DNA of 64,000 nucleotides from Sebaldella sp. S0638 (lineage in GTDB: Bacteria > Fusobacteriota > Fusobacteriia > Fusobacteriales > Leptotrichiaceae). The notes beneath the pieces are model-generated. The model searched no databases and was not told where the DNA came from. It saw only the letters and a program-made list of their open reading frames with translations. Within the stretch, counting starts at the first letter, position 1, and the number at the start of each line of letters is the position of its first letter. Made by a program: the position numbers and the translations under genes. Positions 44,344-53,619 of the stretch are shown one piece after another. Location of the stretch: the NCBI RefSeq assembly GCF_024158605.1, contig NZ_JAMZGM010000003.1, positions 1-64,000 on the forward strand, given 5' to 3'.

Positions 44344-45369
44344 CTAAATATTTTCTTTGTTAAAATCAATTTCATTTATATCTTTATCATATCTGATAAC
44401 TTTGTTCTTTTCATCTATTCCCCATTTATCAAAATTTTCTTTATTTCTTGAATAAAAAGCTGTTACTTTTTTATTTAAGCCGACACCTATATGAACAATA
44501 GAAGTATCCGGAGATATTACTATTTCAGACTTTTTTATTATGGCTATACTGTCAAATATAGTCTCTGACTTATCATAATACAAAATGCCGTCTGCAGCTT
44601 CAATTACTTTATTTAATTCTTCTCTGTCCCTCGGCGAATCTAAAAGTATCATTCTGTATTCCGGATATGATTCCCCCAGTTTCTTCAACAGTTCCAAAGA
44701 CTTTTCCTGATTAAACTTCCTTGTCTTTCCGGCACCGAAGAGGTTCACCGCTATTAAACCTTTTACATTGTGCTTTTTTAGATACTCCGTTACTTTTCTG
44801 TCAGAATCTTCGTCTTCCGGTATATCATATGATATTTCAATATTTCTAAATCCCAGACTTTCCAGTATTTTTTTATACACAACCTGCATATGGTCACTGT
44901 TTTGCTCTATGTTTCTATTAAAAATTTTATAATTTTCTTTTGCATATCCGTAATTAATTTTTGCATTTATTTTTCTTATAAAAAATAAATCCTTATTTTT
45001 TAAAACTTCTGTAGGATCTATCAGCACATCGTAATTTGAGGCTTTTAATTTTTTGCCCAAAGGGCTTAAATACCTGTATTTTGTCTTTTTTAACCTGAAA
45101 AAATTATCAACATTCTTATTTTTCAAAAATAAAGATTCATTTTTGCTAATACCTACTACGTCGATCTGAATATCCGGTCTTTGCTTTTTTATCTCCCTGT
45201 ACACAAAAGAACTCACCATATAATCGCCGATTTTCCCGTCATATCTTATAAATAATATTTTTTTTATACTTTCAAATTTTATGTTATTTTCCTTTTTACT
45301 TTTGTCTAATATTAATTTTCCTATCTTCCTTTCAAATTCCTTGATTTTCGCACGTATTTTTCTATACAT
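44344..45369 (-). CDS. GT9-family glycosyltransferase
   Basis: 341 aa. A basic, amphipathic N-terminal helix (MYRKIRAKIKEFERKIGKL) of about 30 residues precedes the GT9 domain, which has ILFIRYDGKIGDYMVSSFVYREI, IAVNLFGAGKTRKF and IVISPDTSIVHIGVGLNKKV. The extra helix may hold the enzyme at the membrane. Donor probably heptose or a related sugar. Eight nucleotides before the GT4 gene. Confidence 0.83.
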   Translation of the reverse strand: MYRKIRAKIKEFERKIGKLILDKSKKENNIKFESIKKILFIRYDGKIGDYMVSSFVYREIKKQRPDIQIDVVGISKNESLFLKNKNVDNFFRLKKTKYRYLSPLGKKLKASNYDVLIDPTEVLKNKDLFFIRKINAKINYGYAKENYKIFNRNIEQNSDHMQVVYKKILESLGFRNIEISYDIPEDEDSDRKVTEYLKKHNVKGLIAVNLFGAGKTRKFNQEKSLELLKKLGESYPEYRMILLDSPRDREELNKVIEAADGILYYDKSETIFDSIAIIKKSEIVISPDTSIVHIGVGLNKKVTAFYSRNKENFDKWGIDEKNKVIRYDKDINEIDFNKENI

Positions 45370-45387
45370 AGACTTCCTTTCAAAAAA

Positions 45388-46395
45388 TTATGAAACTAAT
45401 TCAAAAATTTTCCCGGTTAGATAATTTTTGCATATAAACAGCCGGAATTTAAACTGTTTGAAGGTTTTAGTCTCATATCTCCTTATTTTATACATATCAG
45501 GCTTAAGTGAATTGGTTCCTTTCTTTGTTGTTATCATTCCCTTTATCCCGCATTCTTTCAGGATTTCCAGCAGATCTTTCGATTTATGTCCCCATGGATT
45601 AGCTAAGTATTCTGCTTTTTTCGCCAGTTTTTTTTCTATTTCTTCCTTATTTATCAGTATTTCTTTCAGCACTCTTTTTTTATATTCTTCATAACTGTAC
45701 TTTTTTATGTATTCTGAAAGTTCATTTTCCACTGCCGACTTTAGTTTTCCATACTTTTCTTCTCTTCCCAAAGTCTTATATTCCACCAATAATTCTTCAT
45801 ATTTCTCTATAAATTCATCTGTTATTTTATATCCTTTTACCGCTGTTTCTCCCCTTTTTTTAAAAACAGGATAATCCTCTGTATCCTCTTTTCTGTATAT
45901 ATTTTTCATTTCTCTCGAAAGTTCTTTTTTATTTTTATCTTTTTCACAAAAAAAACTTTCCACTTCAATTTCACTTACAACTGAAAAATGAGAATGTGTG
46001 TGAAGCTGAAAATCTACTAAACCGCTTTCATACATTTTTCTTATCTGATCCCATGACATATAATCAGGGTCTTTTTCAATATATGCAGTATTTAAAAATA
46101 TAGTTGCTTTTACGTTATATTTTTTTAAAAGAGGAAAGGCATATCTGTAATTATCTTCATACCCGTCATCGAAAGTAACTAAAATACTATTCTTAGGTAA
46201 TATGTTATTTCTATTTTCTATTTCTTCCATTTTAAAAGTATTTGATTTTTTTATCAATTTCAGATGTTCTTCAAATTCACCGGGAGTTACGCCTTTTTCA
46301 ATGCTTATGTGGTGATACATAATACATGGTACTCCTTTTTGATAAAAAAACATTGCTGTTAATAATAAAATAAAAAATATTATAACAATAACCAT
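45388..46395 (-). CDS. Membrane-anchored polysaccharide deacetylase (NodB-like) with insertion
   Basis: 335 aa. Hydrophobic N-terminus (residues 1-17) as a membrane anchor, then YHHIS, the NodB metal motif TFDDGYEDN, and LHTHSHFS, whose two His residues complete the Asp-His-His site. A charged insertion of roughly 100 residues (Glu/Lys-rich, near 160-265) separates this from the last motif region NPWGHKS. Predicted to remove N-acetyl groups from an extracytoplasmic polysaccharide. First gene of the long polysaccharide operon. Confidence 0.83.
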   Translation of the reverse strand: MVIVIIFFILLLTAMFFYQKGVPCIMYHHISIEKGVTPGEFEEHLKLIKKSNTFKMEEIENRNNILPKNSILVTFDDGYEDNYRYAFPLLKKYNVKATIFLNTAYIEKDPDYMSWDQIRKMYESGLVDFQLHTHSHFSVVSEIEVESFFCEKDKNKKELSREMKNIYRKEDTEDYPVFKKRGETAVKGYKITDEFIEKYEELLVEYKTLGREEKYGKLKSAVENELSEYIKKYSYEEYKKRVLKEILINKEEIEKKLAKKAEYLANPWGHKSKDLLEILKECGIKGMITTKKGTNSLKPDMYKIRRYETKTFKQFKFRLFICKNYLTGKIFELVS

Positions 46396-46456
46396 AATTT
46401 CTCCAATCTTTTTTTGCCTCTATGAATTATATCAAATTTTGCTGACTTTAACAAAT

Positions 46457-46493
46457 AAAAAAGGTAGAAACAAACCATTTTATTTATTTCTAC
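46457..46493 (-). terminator. Terminator after the DUF2164 gene
   Basis: Minus strand GTAGAAA (46493-46487) pairs with TTTCTAC (46470-46464), then CCTTTTTT. It separates the DUF2164 gene from the polysaccharide operon. Confidence 0.65.
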
Positions 46494-46527
46494 ACATTTT
46501 TAACTTAATGTTCCGTAAATTAAACAC

Positions 46528-46767
46528 TTAATACCTCTGAATACTCAAAATATCCTCAGAAATCTCATGTAATCTTCTATAAGCAGCAGCAACCCCGATA
46601 TTATAAAATTCCGCCGCAATTTTCTCGCGAAAAAAATCCAATACCAGCATTCCTTCAAGATCGCTGATATCTTCATCGCGCATTTCTTTAAAAAACTCCT
46701 TTATATCTTCTATTAATTTAGTTTCAGTTTTTTTATCGAGCTTAAATACTTCGTCTTCTTTTTTCAT
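46528..46767 (-). CDS. DUF2164-family small protein
   Basis: 79 aa. Matches the DUF2164 pattern: a helical start ending in IKEFFKEM, then DISDLEGMLVLDFFREKIAAEFYNIGVAAA. Function unknown; soluble. Twenty nucleotides after the larger unknown gene, so probably in one transcript with it. Confidence 0.75.
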   Translation of the reverse strand: MKKEDEVFKLDKKTETKLIEDIKEFFKEMRDEDISDLEGMLVLDFFREKIAAEFYNIGVAAAYRRLHEISEDILSIQRY

Positions 46768-46787
46768 ATTTCCCTCCCGTTGGTCTG

Positions 46788-48134
46788 TTAAGAATCTCTC
46801 TCGCTTCCTGCATTATTGTATAACTTATTATACATATACACATTATTGGCATTTATAGTCATGTTAGGCGTATAAATAATCCAGTCGCTCATATCATTTC
46901 TGCTTAACTCGTAAACTCCCCCGTTTTTCATGTCATTTATAAAATACGGTGTATTTATAAGTGTACCTTTCACAGTATTTTCAGTTATTTCTTCAATATT
47001 AAACCACATATGCTCGAATCTTTCCTCAGAGTCCTCTTCGTATCTGCATCCGATTTTTACAAGAAAAGACCATCCGCTGCTGTTTTTCTGATTATCAAAT
47101 ATATTTTCAAAATAATAAAAATTTTCCTTTGCAAACATTGACATTCTTATAGTTTCATCAGTAGTGTAGTAAAGCATCATATTATCTCCGAAATTATTTT
47201 TGTATACATTGGGATTTTTCAGTTCGCCGTTTATACTTGCGAGAATAACACCGCTTGGTCTTGCATGTTCGTCCGGTTCGCCGTTTTCCTGAATTCTGTC
47301 TTTTGAATCTCCTATAAAAGGCTTTTTCTTTCCAAACAACCCTTTTTGTGCGAGTACATCCACAGCGTACTCCCATCTTATCCACGCAAACTCCAGCTCT
47401 ACATTATCGGAATAGCCTATTTTCATAACTTCTTCCTCGTCTTTAGCCCCGTTTACTATTGTATTTACCACTACTGTATTTAATATATTATTACATTTTT
47501 CAGCAAGCTCGTTTTTTATATTCAAAAATTCATACTCCACACTTCCGAATCTTCTCAAACCGTGTGTATGAAGCCACGCTACTCCGTTTTCGGGAACATA
47601 GTGTGTCGAATACATTATACTTGGCGAAGGGGGAATATTCGTTGTAGCAATCATTTCCAGATGTTCTCCCTCTAGAAGCTTATAAGCTGACATATCCATC
47701 AAAAGGTGATTATCATTGCTTAATGTATATAATACCTTTAACTGAAGATGATAAGCTTCTATAGGTATATTGTTAAAAACCATCTTTGTTGATATTACGC
47801 TGCTGCCTGGATTTATTTTTTTTATAAGTTCTGTAAAATAGTTACCTGAAAACATATTATAGTTCTCAATGGCATTTCTTATTAAATCTGACATTTCCAA
47901 GACTCTTATTTCTATTTCATATTCATTATCCAAGTAATCTATTTTAGCAATCAAAGTGTCAATCCCGGCTTCCCCGCTCTCTTCTTTCAGGTCTTTCACT
48001 GAAAAAAGAGCACTTTGTTCAAGCTTTTCTCTTAATTTGGCAAATTCCAGATCATTCCCGGTTTTAGGCACAACACCCATAAATGAATCTTCAAGGAGTT
48101 GCTTTTCTGATATTGCTTTATATTCATCTTCCAT
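46788..48134 (-). CDS. Large soluble protein of unknown function (possibly DUF4026)
   Basis: 448 aa, ATG behind AAGGAG. Acidic, no signal peptide or membrane segments. Residues about 60-200 include NIPIEAYHLQLKVLYTLSND and YVPENGVAWLHTHGLRRFG, a pattern I associate with DUF4026 proteins. The C-terminal third (VKIGCRYEEDSEERFEHMWF, then NTVKGTLINTPYFINDM) looks like a DUF2314-type domain. No catalytic motif is recognised. Possibly a cytoplasmic protein handling another polypeptide, but this is a guess. Confidence 0.7.
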   Translation of the reverse strand: MEDEYKAISEKQLLEDSFMGVVPKTGNDLEFAKLREKLEQSALFSVKDLKEESGEAGIDTLIAKIDYLDNEYEIEIRVLEMSDLIRNAIENYNMFSGNYFTELIKKINPGSSVISTKMVFNNIPIEAYHLQLKVLYTLSNDNHLLMDMSAYKLLEGEHLEMIATTNIPPSPSIMYSTHYVPENGVAWLHTHGLRRFGSVEYEFLNIKNELAEKCNNILNTVVVNTIVNGAKDEEEVMKIGYSDNVELEFAWIRWEYAVDVLAQKGLFGKKKPFIGDSKDRIQENGEPDEHARPSGVILASINGELKNPNVYKNNFGDNMMLYYTTDETIRMSMFAKENFYYFENIFDNQKNSSGWSFLVKIGCRYEEDSEERFEHMWFNIEEITENTVKGTLINTPYFINDMKNGGVYELSRNDMSDWIIYTPNMTINANNVYMYNKLYNNAGSERDS

Positions 48135-48243
48135 TATTATACGCTCCTTAACTTTATAATTAAGTTATTATATCATATTTAAAGAATTTCCAATATTTCT
48201 TTTCCTAAATTTTTTCACATAAAAATTTTTTTGTAAGTTTTTC

Positions 48244-48272
48244 TTGACTTTTCTCTCCAAATTTTATTTAAT
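48244..48272 (+). promoter_or_regulatory. Promoter of the M28 peptidase gene
   Basis: TTGACT (48244-48249), 17-nt spacer, TTTAAT (48267-48272), about 80 nt before the ATG. The 5' leader contains the palindrome at 48295. Confidence 0.55.
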
Positions 48273-48294
48273 AATACTGTTATAGTTAGGAGTG

Positions 48295-48311
48295 TTAAAC
48301 TTAAAGTTTAA
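48295..48311. promoter_or_regulatory. 17-bp perfect palindrome in the M28 leader
   Basis: TTAAACTTAAAGTTTAA, two 8-bp arms around one A, 23 bp downstream of the -10 box and 41 bp before the ATG. Position and symmetry suggest a repressor operator. AT-rich palindromes arise easily by chance in this genome, so confidence is modest. Confidence 0.45.
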
Positions 48312-48351
48312 TCTTTCTAAACTTTTTATCTTTTTTATTTAGGAGAGTATT

Positions 48352-50448
48352 ATGAAAAAAATTTTGATTTTATTTTTGACAATGTCATTAATTATGATTT
48401 CGGCGCCGAAAGAGAGCACGAACAGCAGAGAAAATATCATAAACCATCTTGATATTAATTATTCTTATAATATTGCCGAAGCCCTGACAAAATTCAAGAC
48501 TAACAATGAACTGGGATTTCGTACTGCCGGTTCCAGTGCCGAACATGCAGCCGGAGATATGCTGTATGAAGAATTCAAGAAAATCGGACTGAAAAATGTA
48601 ACAAAAGATGAATTTACTGTTGATGCATGGGAGTTTAAAAAAGCCGAACTGACATATACAGATAAAAAAAATAAAAAGCAGAAACTTATCTTAAACAGTT
48701 ATGCCGCTACTTTTGTGACAAAAGGTACGGAAAACTATGAACTGGTTTATCTGAATAAAGGTACCAGAGATGACTATGAAAATGTGGATGTTAAAGGAAA
48801 AATAGTTATGGTTGATATTAATCAGCGTGATGACTGGTGGATTAACTATCCTGCAATGCAGGCGAAACTAAAGGGAGCAAAAGCTATAATTGCTGTAAAT
48901 AACGGAGGATATGCCGAAATCAGCGACGATGCACTGAATGTGCAGGATATGTGCGGACCGGATGATACTCCTGCACTGGGAATGTCCAAAGCTGACGGGG
49001 ACAAGCTAAAGTCCCTTATGGGGAAAAACAAGACTGTAAAAATAGGGCTGGATGTAGATTCTCAGGTTAAAAGAGATCAAAAAGCCTATAATATAGTCGG
49101 CGAGATTCCGGGAAAAGACCCGAATTCACTTATAATTCTAAGCTCACACTATGACGGTTATTTTGATGCTTTTCAGGATAACGCTACAGCTGTGGCCCTT
49201 ACTATGGGAATAGCCAAAAGTATAATTGACAGCGGATACCAGCCGGAAAAAACAATTGTTATAATTGCACATGCCGCAGAAGAATGGGGAACTGTGGATA
49301 CAAGATATGACTGGTCCGTAGGAGCTTATAATCAGGTATTTAAAGTGAGACCTGACTGGGCAGAGAAAAGTTTTGCCATGTTAAATTTTGAACAGCCGGG
49401 ATCAGAACATGTGACAACTCAGGAAATAAGAACTGTTTATGAGTACAAAACATTTATCGAGAGTATTGCAGACAGAATAAAGCCGTCTGTATCAGGTGTC
49501 TATGAAGGAGGAATCAAGGTTACTACACCTCCCAGAACATGGGCAGATGATTTCGCATATTCTGTAGCGGGAATTCCTACTATAAGAAATGATTATGTCG
49601 GGGCAAAGTTTATTAGATCAACATATCATACAAACTATGATACAAAAGCTACTTACAATGAAAAAGCCTTTAATTACAATCATCAGCTTTATGCACAGAT
49701 TGTTTACGAATTAGACCAAAAAGCTGTTATCCCTATGGATTTCACTACTCGTTTCAATGAATTCAAGGCCTCACTGGATATGGACTTACTTGCCAAAACG
49801 GGAAATGAAGGAAAAAAACTTCTGGCTAATGTGGACGAAATACTAAAAGCCTCGGAAAATCTGAATAAACAGCTTACAGACATAAATAATAAATATGAGC
49901 AGGCTGTAAAAAACAACAATACTGCTGATATCAAAAAATATGAATCAAAAGCAGACAGCATAAACAAACAGCTTCTTGCTCTTTACAAATACTGTCAGGA
50001 TTCATTTATAAAGCTTACATGGGAAGACGATTCGATATTTCCTCATGAGCATGCACAAAATAATATCAACGCCTTGAATGAGGCAGTAGCTTTACTTGAA
50101 AAAGGAGATATTGAAACTGCTGTTAATGATCATCTTTCATTAGTTGATAATAACTGGTATGCTTTAAGTTTTGATAAGGAAACTTACGAATATTTCACAA
50201 ATCAGGTTTTAAAGCAGGATAAAAGCCGTCTGAACTGGGGAGCAGGAAGAATTATGGGACATGAGGATCTTTATGACATTATTTTCTCTCTTCAGCAAAA
50301 ACAGAAATCAGGGGATAAAAATGTTACTAAAGAAACAGAAGCTTTGAAAAAGATCATTATTTCACAGGAAAACCTTATGAAGAATACTGTTATTACTGAA
50401 AACAATAATCTTCTTGAAGTAAAAAAATCTTTAAATAAAATAAAATAA
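48352..50448 (+). CDS. Secreted M28-family zinc aminopeptidase
   Basis: 698 aa. Signal-peptide-like start (residues 1-18, basic KK then hydrophobic). A PA-type insertion (about 130-235) lies within the M28 fold. Zinc ligands of the M28 site are visible: His266 and Asp268 (SSHYDGY), Asp276 (QDNATA), Glu310-Glu311 (HAAEEWG) and a late His in RSTYHTNYDT. The C-terminal 200 residues are a helical region with a coiled coil (LNKQLTDINNKYEQAVKN). Predicted to release N-terminal amino acids from peptides outside the cytoplasm. Own promoter and terminator. Confidence 0.9.
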   Translation: MKKILILFLTMSLIMISAPKESTNSRENIINHLDINYSYNIAEALTKFKTNNELGFRTAGSSAEHAAGDMLYEEFKKIGLKNVTKDEFTVDAWEFKKAELTYTDKKNKKQKLILNSYAATFVTKGTENYELVYLNKGTRDDYENVDVKGKIVMVDINQRDDWWINYPAMQAKLKGAKAIIAVNNGGYAEISDDALNVQDMCGPDDTPALGMSKADGDKLKSLMGKNKTVKIGLDVDSQVKRDQKAYNIVGEIPGKDPNSLIILSSHYDGYFDAFQDNATAVALTMGIAKSIIDSGYQPEKTIVIIAHAAEEWGTVDTRYDWSVGAYNQVFKVRPDWAEKSFAMLNFEQPGSEHVTTQEIRTVYEYKTFIESIADRIKPSVSGVYEGGIKVTTPPRTWADDFAYSVAGIPTIRNDYVGAKFIRSTYHTNYDTKATYNEKAFNYNHQLYAQIVYELDQKAVIPMDFTTRFNEFKASLDMDLLAKTGNEGKKLLANVDEILKASENLNKQLTDINNKYEQAVKNNNTADIKKYESKADSINKQLLALYKYCQDSFIKLTWEDDSIFPHEHAQNNINALNEAVALLEKGDIETAVNDHLSLVDNNWYALSFDKETYEYFTNQVLKQDKSRLNWGAGRIMGHEDLYDIIFSLQQKQKSGDKNVTKETEALKKIIISQENLMKNTVITENNNLLEVKKSLNKIK

Positions 50449-50464
50449 TTTTACAGTAAAAAAT

Positions 50465-50503
50465 AAAAATGAACATGGATAACAATATCTGTGTTCATTT
50501 TTT
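50465..50503. terminator. Bidirectional terminator between M28 and the biosynthetic operon
   Basis: AAATGAACA and TGTTCATTT form a 9-bp stem with a loop of about 17 nt, flanked by A and T runs. It serves the plus-strand peptidase gene and the convergent minus-strand operon. Confidence 0.7.
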
Positions 50504-50517
50504 TATATATGAGTTCT

Positions 50518-51810
50518 TCAAAATCCCCTTTTTATATCCCGCTTTTTTGTGAGTCTGTATTTCTCCTCATAAACAGAAAAATTTATGTTTATATTCTGTG
50601 TATCTGCATTAAATCCACTAAATAAATCAAGCAGATTTTCTTTTATTTTCTCTTTTATTTTGTTATATTCCCCAGAATCTCCCGGAATAAAAGACACATC
50701 AATATCACCGAAAGTTTTTTGAATAACATTATATTCCAGAATTTCCTCGCTGCTAAACATAAACGCCCTTCGTATAAAATCGGGAAAAACTTTTATCTCT
50801 GTGCTGTCTTTGCCTTTTAATATAAATATATCATCTTCCCGACCTTCTATCTTCTCAAGTTTCAAAAATATCCCGCCGAAATTCTTATTCTCCACCCAGA
50901 TATCATTTAGCCTGTAGCGTATCACCGGCTGTGATTTCCTCTCAAAATCTGTGATTACAGGGATAAATCTGGTTTTCCCGCTATCAATATATTCTTTTTC
51001 TATATATAAAACATCTTCATTTATTTTCAAACCCTGCCCCGAATCAAAAGAATACCCCAAAAACCCTTCTGTTGCCTGATAAATTTCTCCGATCTGCATA
51101 TTGAATTTCCCTGTTATATACTCCCTGTCTTCTTTTGTAAGCACCTCTGCACAGGAAAATATCCTTTTTGGCTTTATACTCACATCATTGATATTTTCAG
51201 CGAGTATTTTTAACATGGAAGCCGGTGCTATTAATACATCCGGACTAAATTTATTCAGTTCTTTTATATTCCCTATATAATCCTTTATCATATCAAAGAA
51301 CTGGAATTTCAGTACCATTGAGTTAACAGAATTATATAACTCACTGTCAGCCCTCAAAAAAAGTGCTATTTTTTGTTTTTTCAAAATAAAATACGGCAGC
51401 AGTTTTGCAAGTATAATTCCCGTCCACTTTGCACGCTCAAAGTCTGACACTGTGAAAAGTCCTCTGTTTCCTGAAGTCCCTGATGATAAACCCACAGTTA
51501 TATTTTTATATTTCTCTTTAAAATTTCTGGTTTTCTCAGAATTCATGGCTATCTCCAAAGCCTGTTCCCTATGGATTCCCACAGTATTCATCTCATCAAA
51601 GTTCTCCATCATAACTTTCTTGTCTATAACCGGAAAATCCTTCAATTCTTTTCCCTTATAACCAAAATAATATTTTGATTTTTTAGTAATATAATTCAGA
51701 TGTTTTTCTATTTTTTTCTTTTGAAATAATTCCAGTTTTTCTTTACTGTTTATCTTCATAAAAAATTTATATTTTAAATAATAATAAAAGATAATAAACT
51801 TAAAACTCAT
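50518..51810 (-). CDS. F390-synthetase/PaaK-like adenylate-forming enzyme
   Basis: 430 aa. The P-loop-like SSGTSGNRG (near 109-117) is the ATP motif of adenylate-forming ligases. Later blocks are YQATEGFLGYSF (A5-like), QPVIRYRLNDIW (the R-Y-R-x-x-D motif of PaaK-type ligases) and IEGREDDIFILKG. It is shorter than acyl-CoA synthetases and fits the F390-synthetase-related clade. Likely activates a carboxylic acid as acyl-AMP. Start overlaps the MBL hydrolase gene by 11 nt. Last gene of the operon. Confidence 0.82.
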   Translation of the reverse strand: MSFKFIIFYYYLKYKFFMKINSKEKLELFQKKKIEKHLNYITKKSKYYFGYKGKELKDFPVIDKKVMMENFDEMNTVGIHREQALEIAMNSEKTRNFKEKYKNITVGLSSGTSGNRGLFTVSDFERAKWTGIILAKLLPYFILKKQKIALFLRADSELYNSVNSMVLKFQFFDMIKDYIGNIKELNKFSPDVLIAPASMLKILAENINDVSIKPKRIFSCAEVLTKEDREYITGKFNMQIGEIYQATEGFLGYSFDSGQGLKINEDVLYIEKEYIDSGKTRFIPVITDFERKSQPVIRYRLNDIWVENKNFGGIFLKLEKIEGREDDIFILKGKDSTEIKVFPDFIRRAFMFSSEEILEYNVIQKTFGDIDVSFIPGDSGEYNKIKEKIKENLLDLFSGFNADTQNININFSVYEEKYRLTKKRDIKRGF

Positions 51811-52606
51811 AAGGACTCCTTAAAAATTTTTCATCATGTGTAATTATCAGTTCAGGCTCTGCCCCTCCTGTATCTTTCAGCGAACACAAGATTTCTTTTA
51901 TTTTTCGCAGAGAACTTTCATATTTCTTTTCATCTGCAAAAGCCACTTTTTTTAAAATTTTCCTTGGCTCCGCGCCCAGAAGATTCTCTTTGCACCATAC
52001 TGCATCAAAGATCATTAATTTATTCAATGTTTTCAGATAAAGCCCTATATGTCCCCCTGCATGTCCTTCAAGATAAAAACCATATATCTCATTCAAATTT
52101 AATATGTTAAAGAAATTATTCCCGGACACTTTTGCTTCGGGGAAACTTTCTAACTCTATGATTCTCTCTTTTATATCTTCAGGAATAAGCTTTTCAAAAA
52201 CCAGATTTTTGATCTTCCCTGTTTTCCCCACATTCAGGACTTCTGCTGCCTCATTGCTGCAAATAATCGAAGCTTTGGGAAATTTATCAAGTGAACCGTA
52301 GTGATCAGGATGAAAATGACTGATTATAATATACTGTATTTCCTGCGGATTAATATTATTTTCCCGTAAAATCTCGTCGGCATCTTTTTCACATCTCACC
52401 TTTGTAACCATAGAATAAATTTTTGCAGTGATACCGGCATTTTTTACCAGCTTTACAGAATACCCCGTATCTATAAGCATTTTTATTCCGGAAATTTCCA
52501 GATAAAAGAATGTGGCAGGAAATTTTATTTTCCGGCTTTCAGCTTTTTTATCAATATATTTTTTATCCGCTGTGCAATAACCATTATTAAACGCCAAAAA
52601 TTTCAT
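51800..52606 (-). CDS. Metallo-beta-lactamase-fold hydrolase
   Basis: 268 aa, no signal peptide. Metal site HFHPDH at His97-x-His99-x-Asp101-His102, a further His in EGHAGGHIGLY, and Asp in MIFDAVW. The N-terminal MLIDTGYS segment is typical of cytoplasmic hydrolases such as lactonases and thioesterases. In this operon it could release or hydrolyse an acyl thioester or lactone made by the neighbouring enzymes; that is inference from position. Confidence 0.87.
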   Translation of the reverse strand: MKFLAFNNGYCTADKKYIDKKAESRKIKFPATFFYLEISGIKMLIDTGYSVKLVKNAGITAKIYSMVTKVRCEKDADEILRENNINPQEIQYIIISHFHPDHYGSLDKFPKASIICSNEAAEVLNVGKTGKIKNLVFEKLIPEDIKERIIELESFPEAKVSGNNFFNILNLNEIYGFYLEGHAGGHIGLYLKTLNKLMIFDAVWCKENLLGAEPRKILKKVAFADEKKYESSLRKIKEILCSLKDTGGAEPELIITHDEKFLRSPYEF

Positions 52607-52631
52607 CTGTTATCCTCCCTGGGTTCCGATA

Positions 52632-53609
52632 TTAATATTCCAGCACCATCATTCCTATTGATATTCCGGCAGATGTTCCTGCTATTAATATTTTATCTTC
52701 CCTTTTTATAAGACCGTTTTCCACCCCGTAAGCAAATGTAAACGGTATAGAAGCTGCTATCATATTCCCATATTCGGCTATTATATTGATCATTTTTTCA
52801 TCTGCTATATTAAGCTGCTTACCGATTAATTTCAGTCCTGTCATGCTTGCCTGATGTGCCACTACTCTGTCTATTTCCGTCATATTAATATCATTTTCCT
52901 CTAAAAACTCATAGAAGAAATCGTCTATCTTTTGTTTTATCAGCTTAAAAGCCTTGCTTCCCTCCATATGAAACAAATAATCACTCTTATTATTTTCATT
53001 ATAATCCTTTACCAGATACCTCGTTCCCCCGCCGGGAATACTTGTGTAATAAAATCCTTCTGAAAATGTCTGAAACTTCGACACAGGTGAATTTCCGCCG
53101 TTTCCTATGATAAACGCTGCTGCTCCGTCCCCGAAAAGTCCCGCACTTTCTATATGCTCATAATTTATGCCTATTGAAGCTATTTCACTGGAAACAATAA
53201 GTATATTTTTATACTTTCCTGCTTTCAGATACATATCTGCTACTTCCAAAGCCGTAAAAAAACTAAGACATGAAGATCCTACATCAAAACACGCAGTTTT
53301 ATTATTTTCAAGTCCAAGCTGTTTTTGTATTAATGAAGCAGAGCAAGGGAGAAGTATTTCTTTTGTTGCATTAGCCCCAATTATCAGATCAATATCTTCT
53401 TTGTTTATCCCTGCATTTTTTATGGCATTTTCAGCTGCATATTTCCCCATTTTTGAGGTAGTTTCCTTATCCCTGAAATCAGCATAATGCCTTTTCCTGA
53501 TTCCTGTCTTTTTCAAAACTGTTCCTTTTTTTACTCCTGCTAAAAAATCAACTTCTTCGGACATTACTATTCTCTCAGGAATATAGTATCCCTGTCCCAA
53601 TATCCTCAT
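52632..53609 (-). CDS. 3-oxoacyl-ACP synthase III (FabH)-like ketosynthase
   Basis: 325 aa, thiolase fold. Catalytic triad Cys114 (GSSCLSF), His252 (VAHQAS) and Asn282 (EYGNMIAAS) is intact, and GDGAAAFIIG is present. Condenses an acyl-CoA with an acyl-ACP or second acyl-CoA. The setting (reductase, adenylating enzyme, glycosyltransferases, no other fab genes) argues for a dedicated pathway rather than housekeeping fatty-acid synthesis. OleA-type head-to-head condensation is one option. Confidence 0.88.
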   Translation of the reverse strand: MRILGQGYYIPERIVMSEEVDFLAGVKKGTVLKKTGIRKRHYADFRDKETTSKMGKYAAENAIKNAGINKEDIDLIIGANATKEILLPCSASLIQKQLGLENNKTACFDVGSSCLSFFTALEVADMYLKAGKYKNILIVSSEIASIGINYEHIESAGLFGDGAAAFIIGNGGNSPVSKFQTFSEGFYYTSIPGGGTRYLVKDYNENNKSDYLFHMEGSKAFKLIKQKIDDFFYEFLEENDINMTEIDRVVAHQASMTGLKLIGKQLNIADEKMINIIAEYGNMIAASIPFTFAYGVENGLIKREDKILIAGTSAGISIGMMVLEY

Positions 53610-53619
53610 ACTTCCTCCT

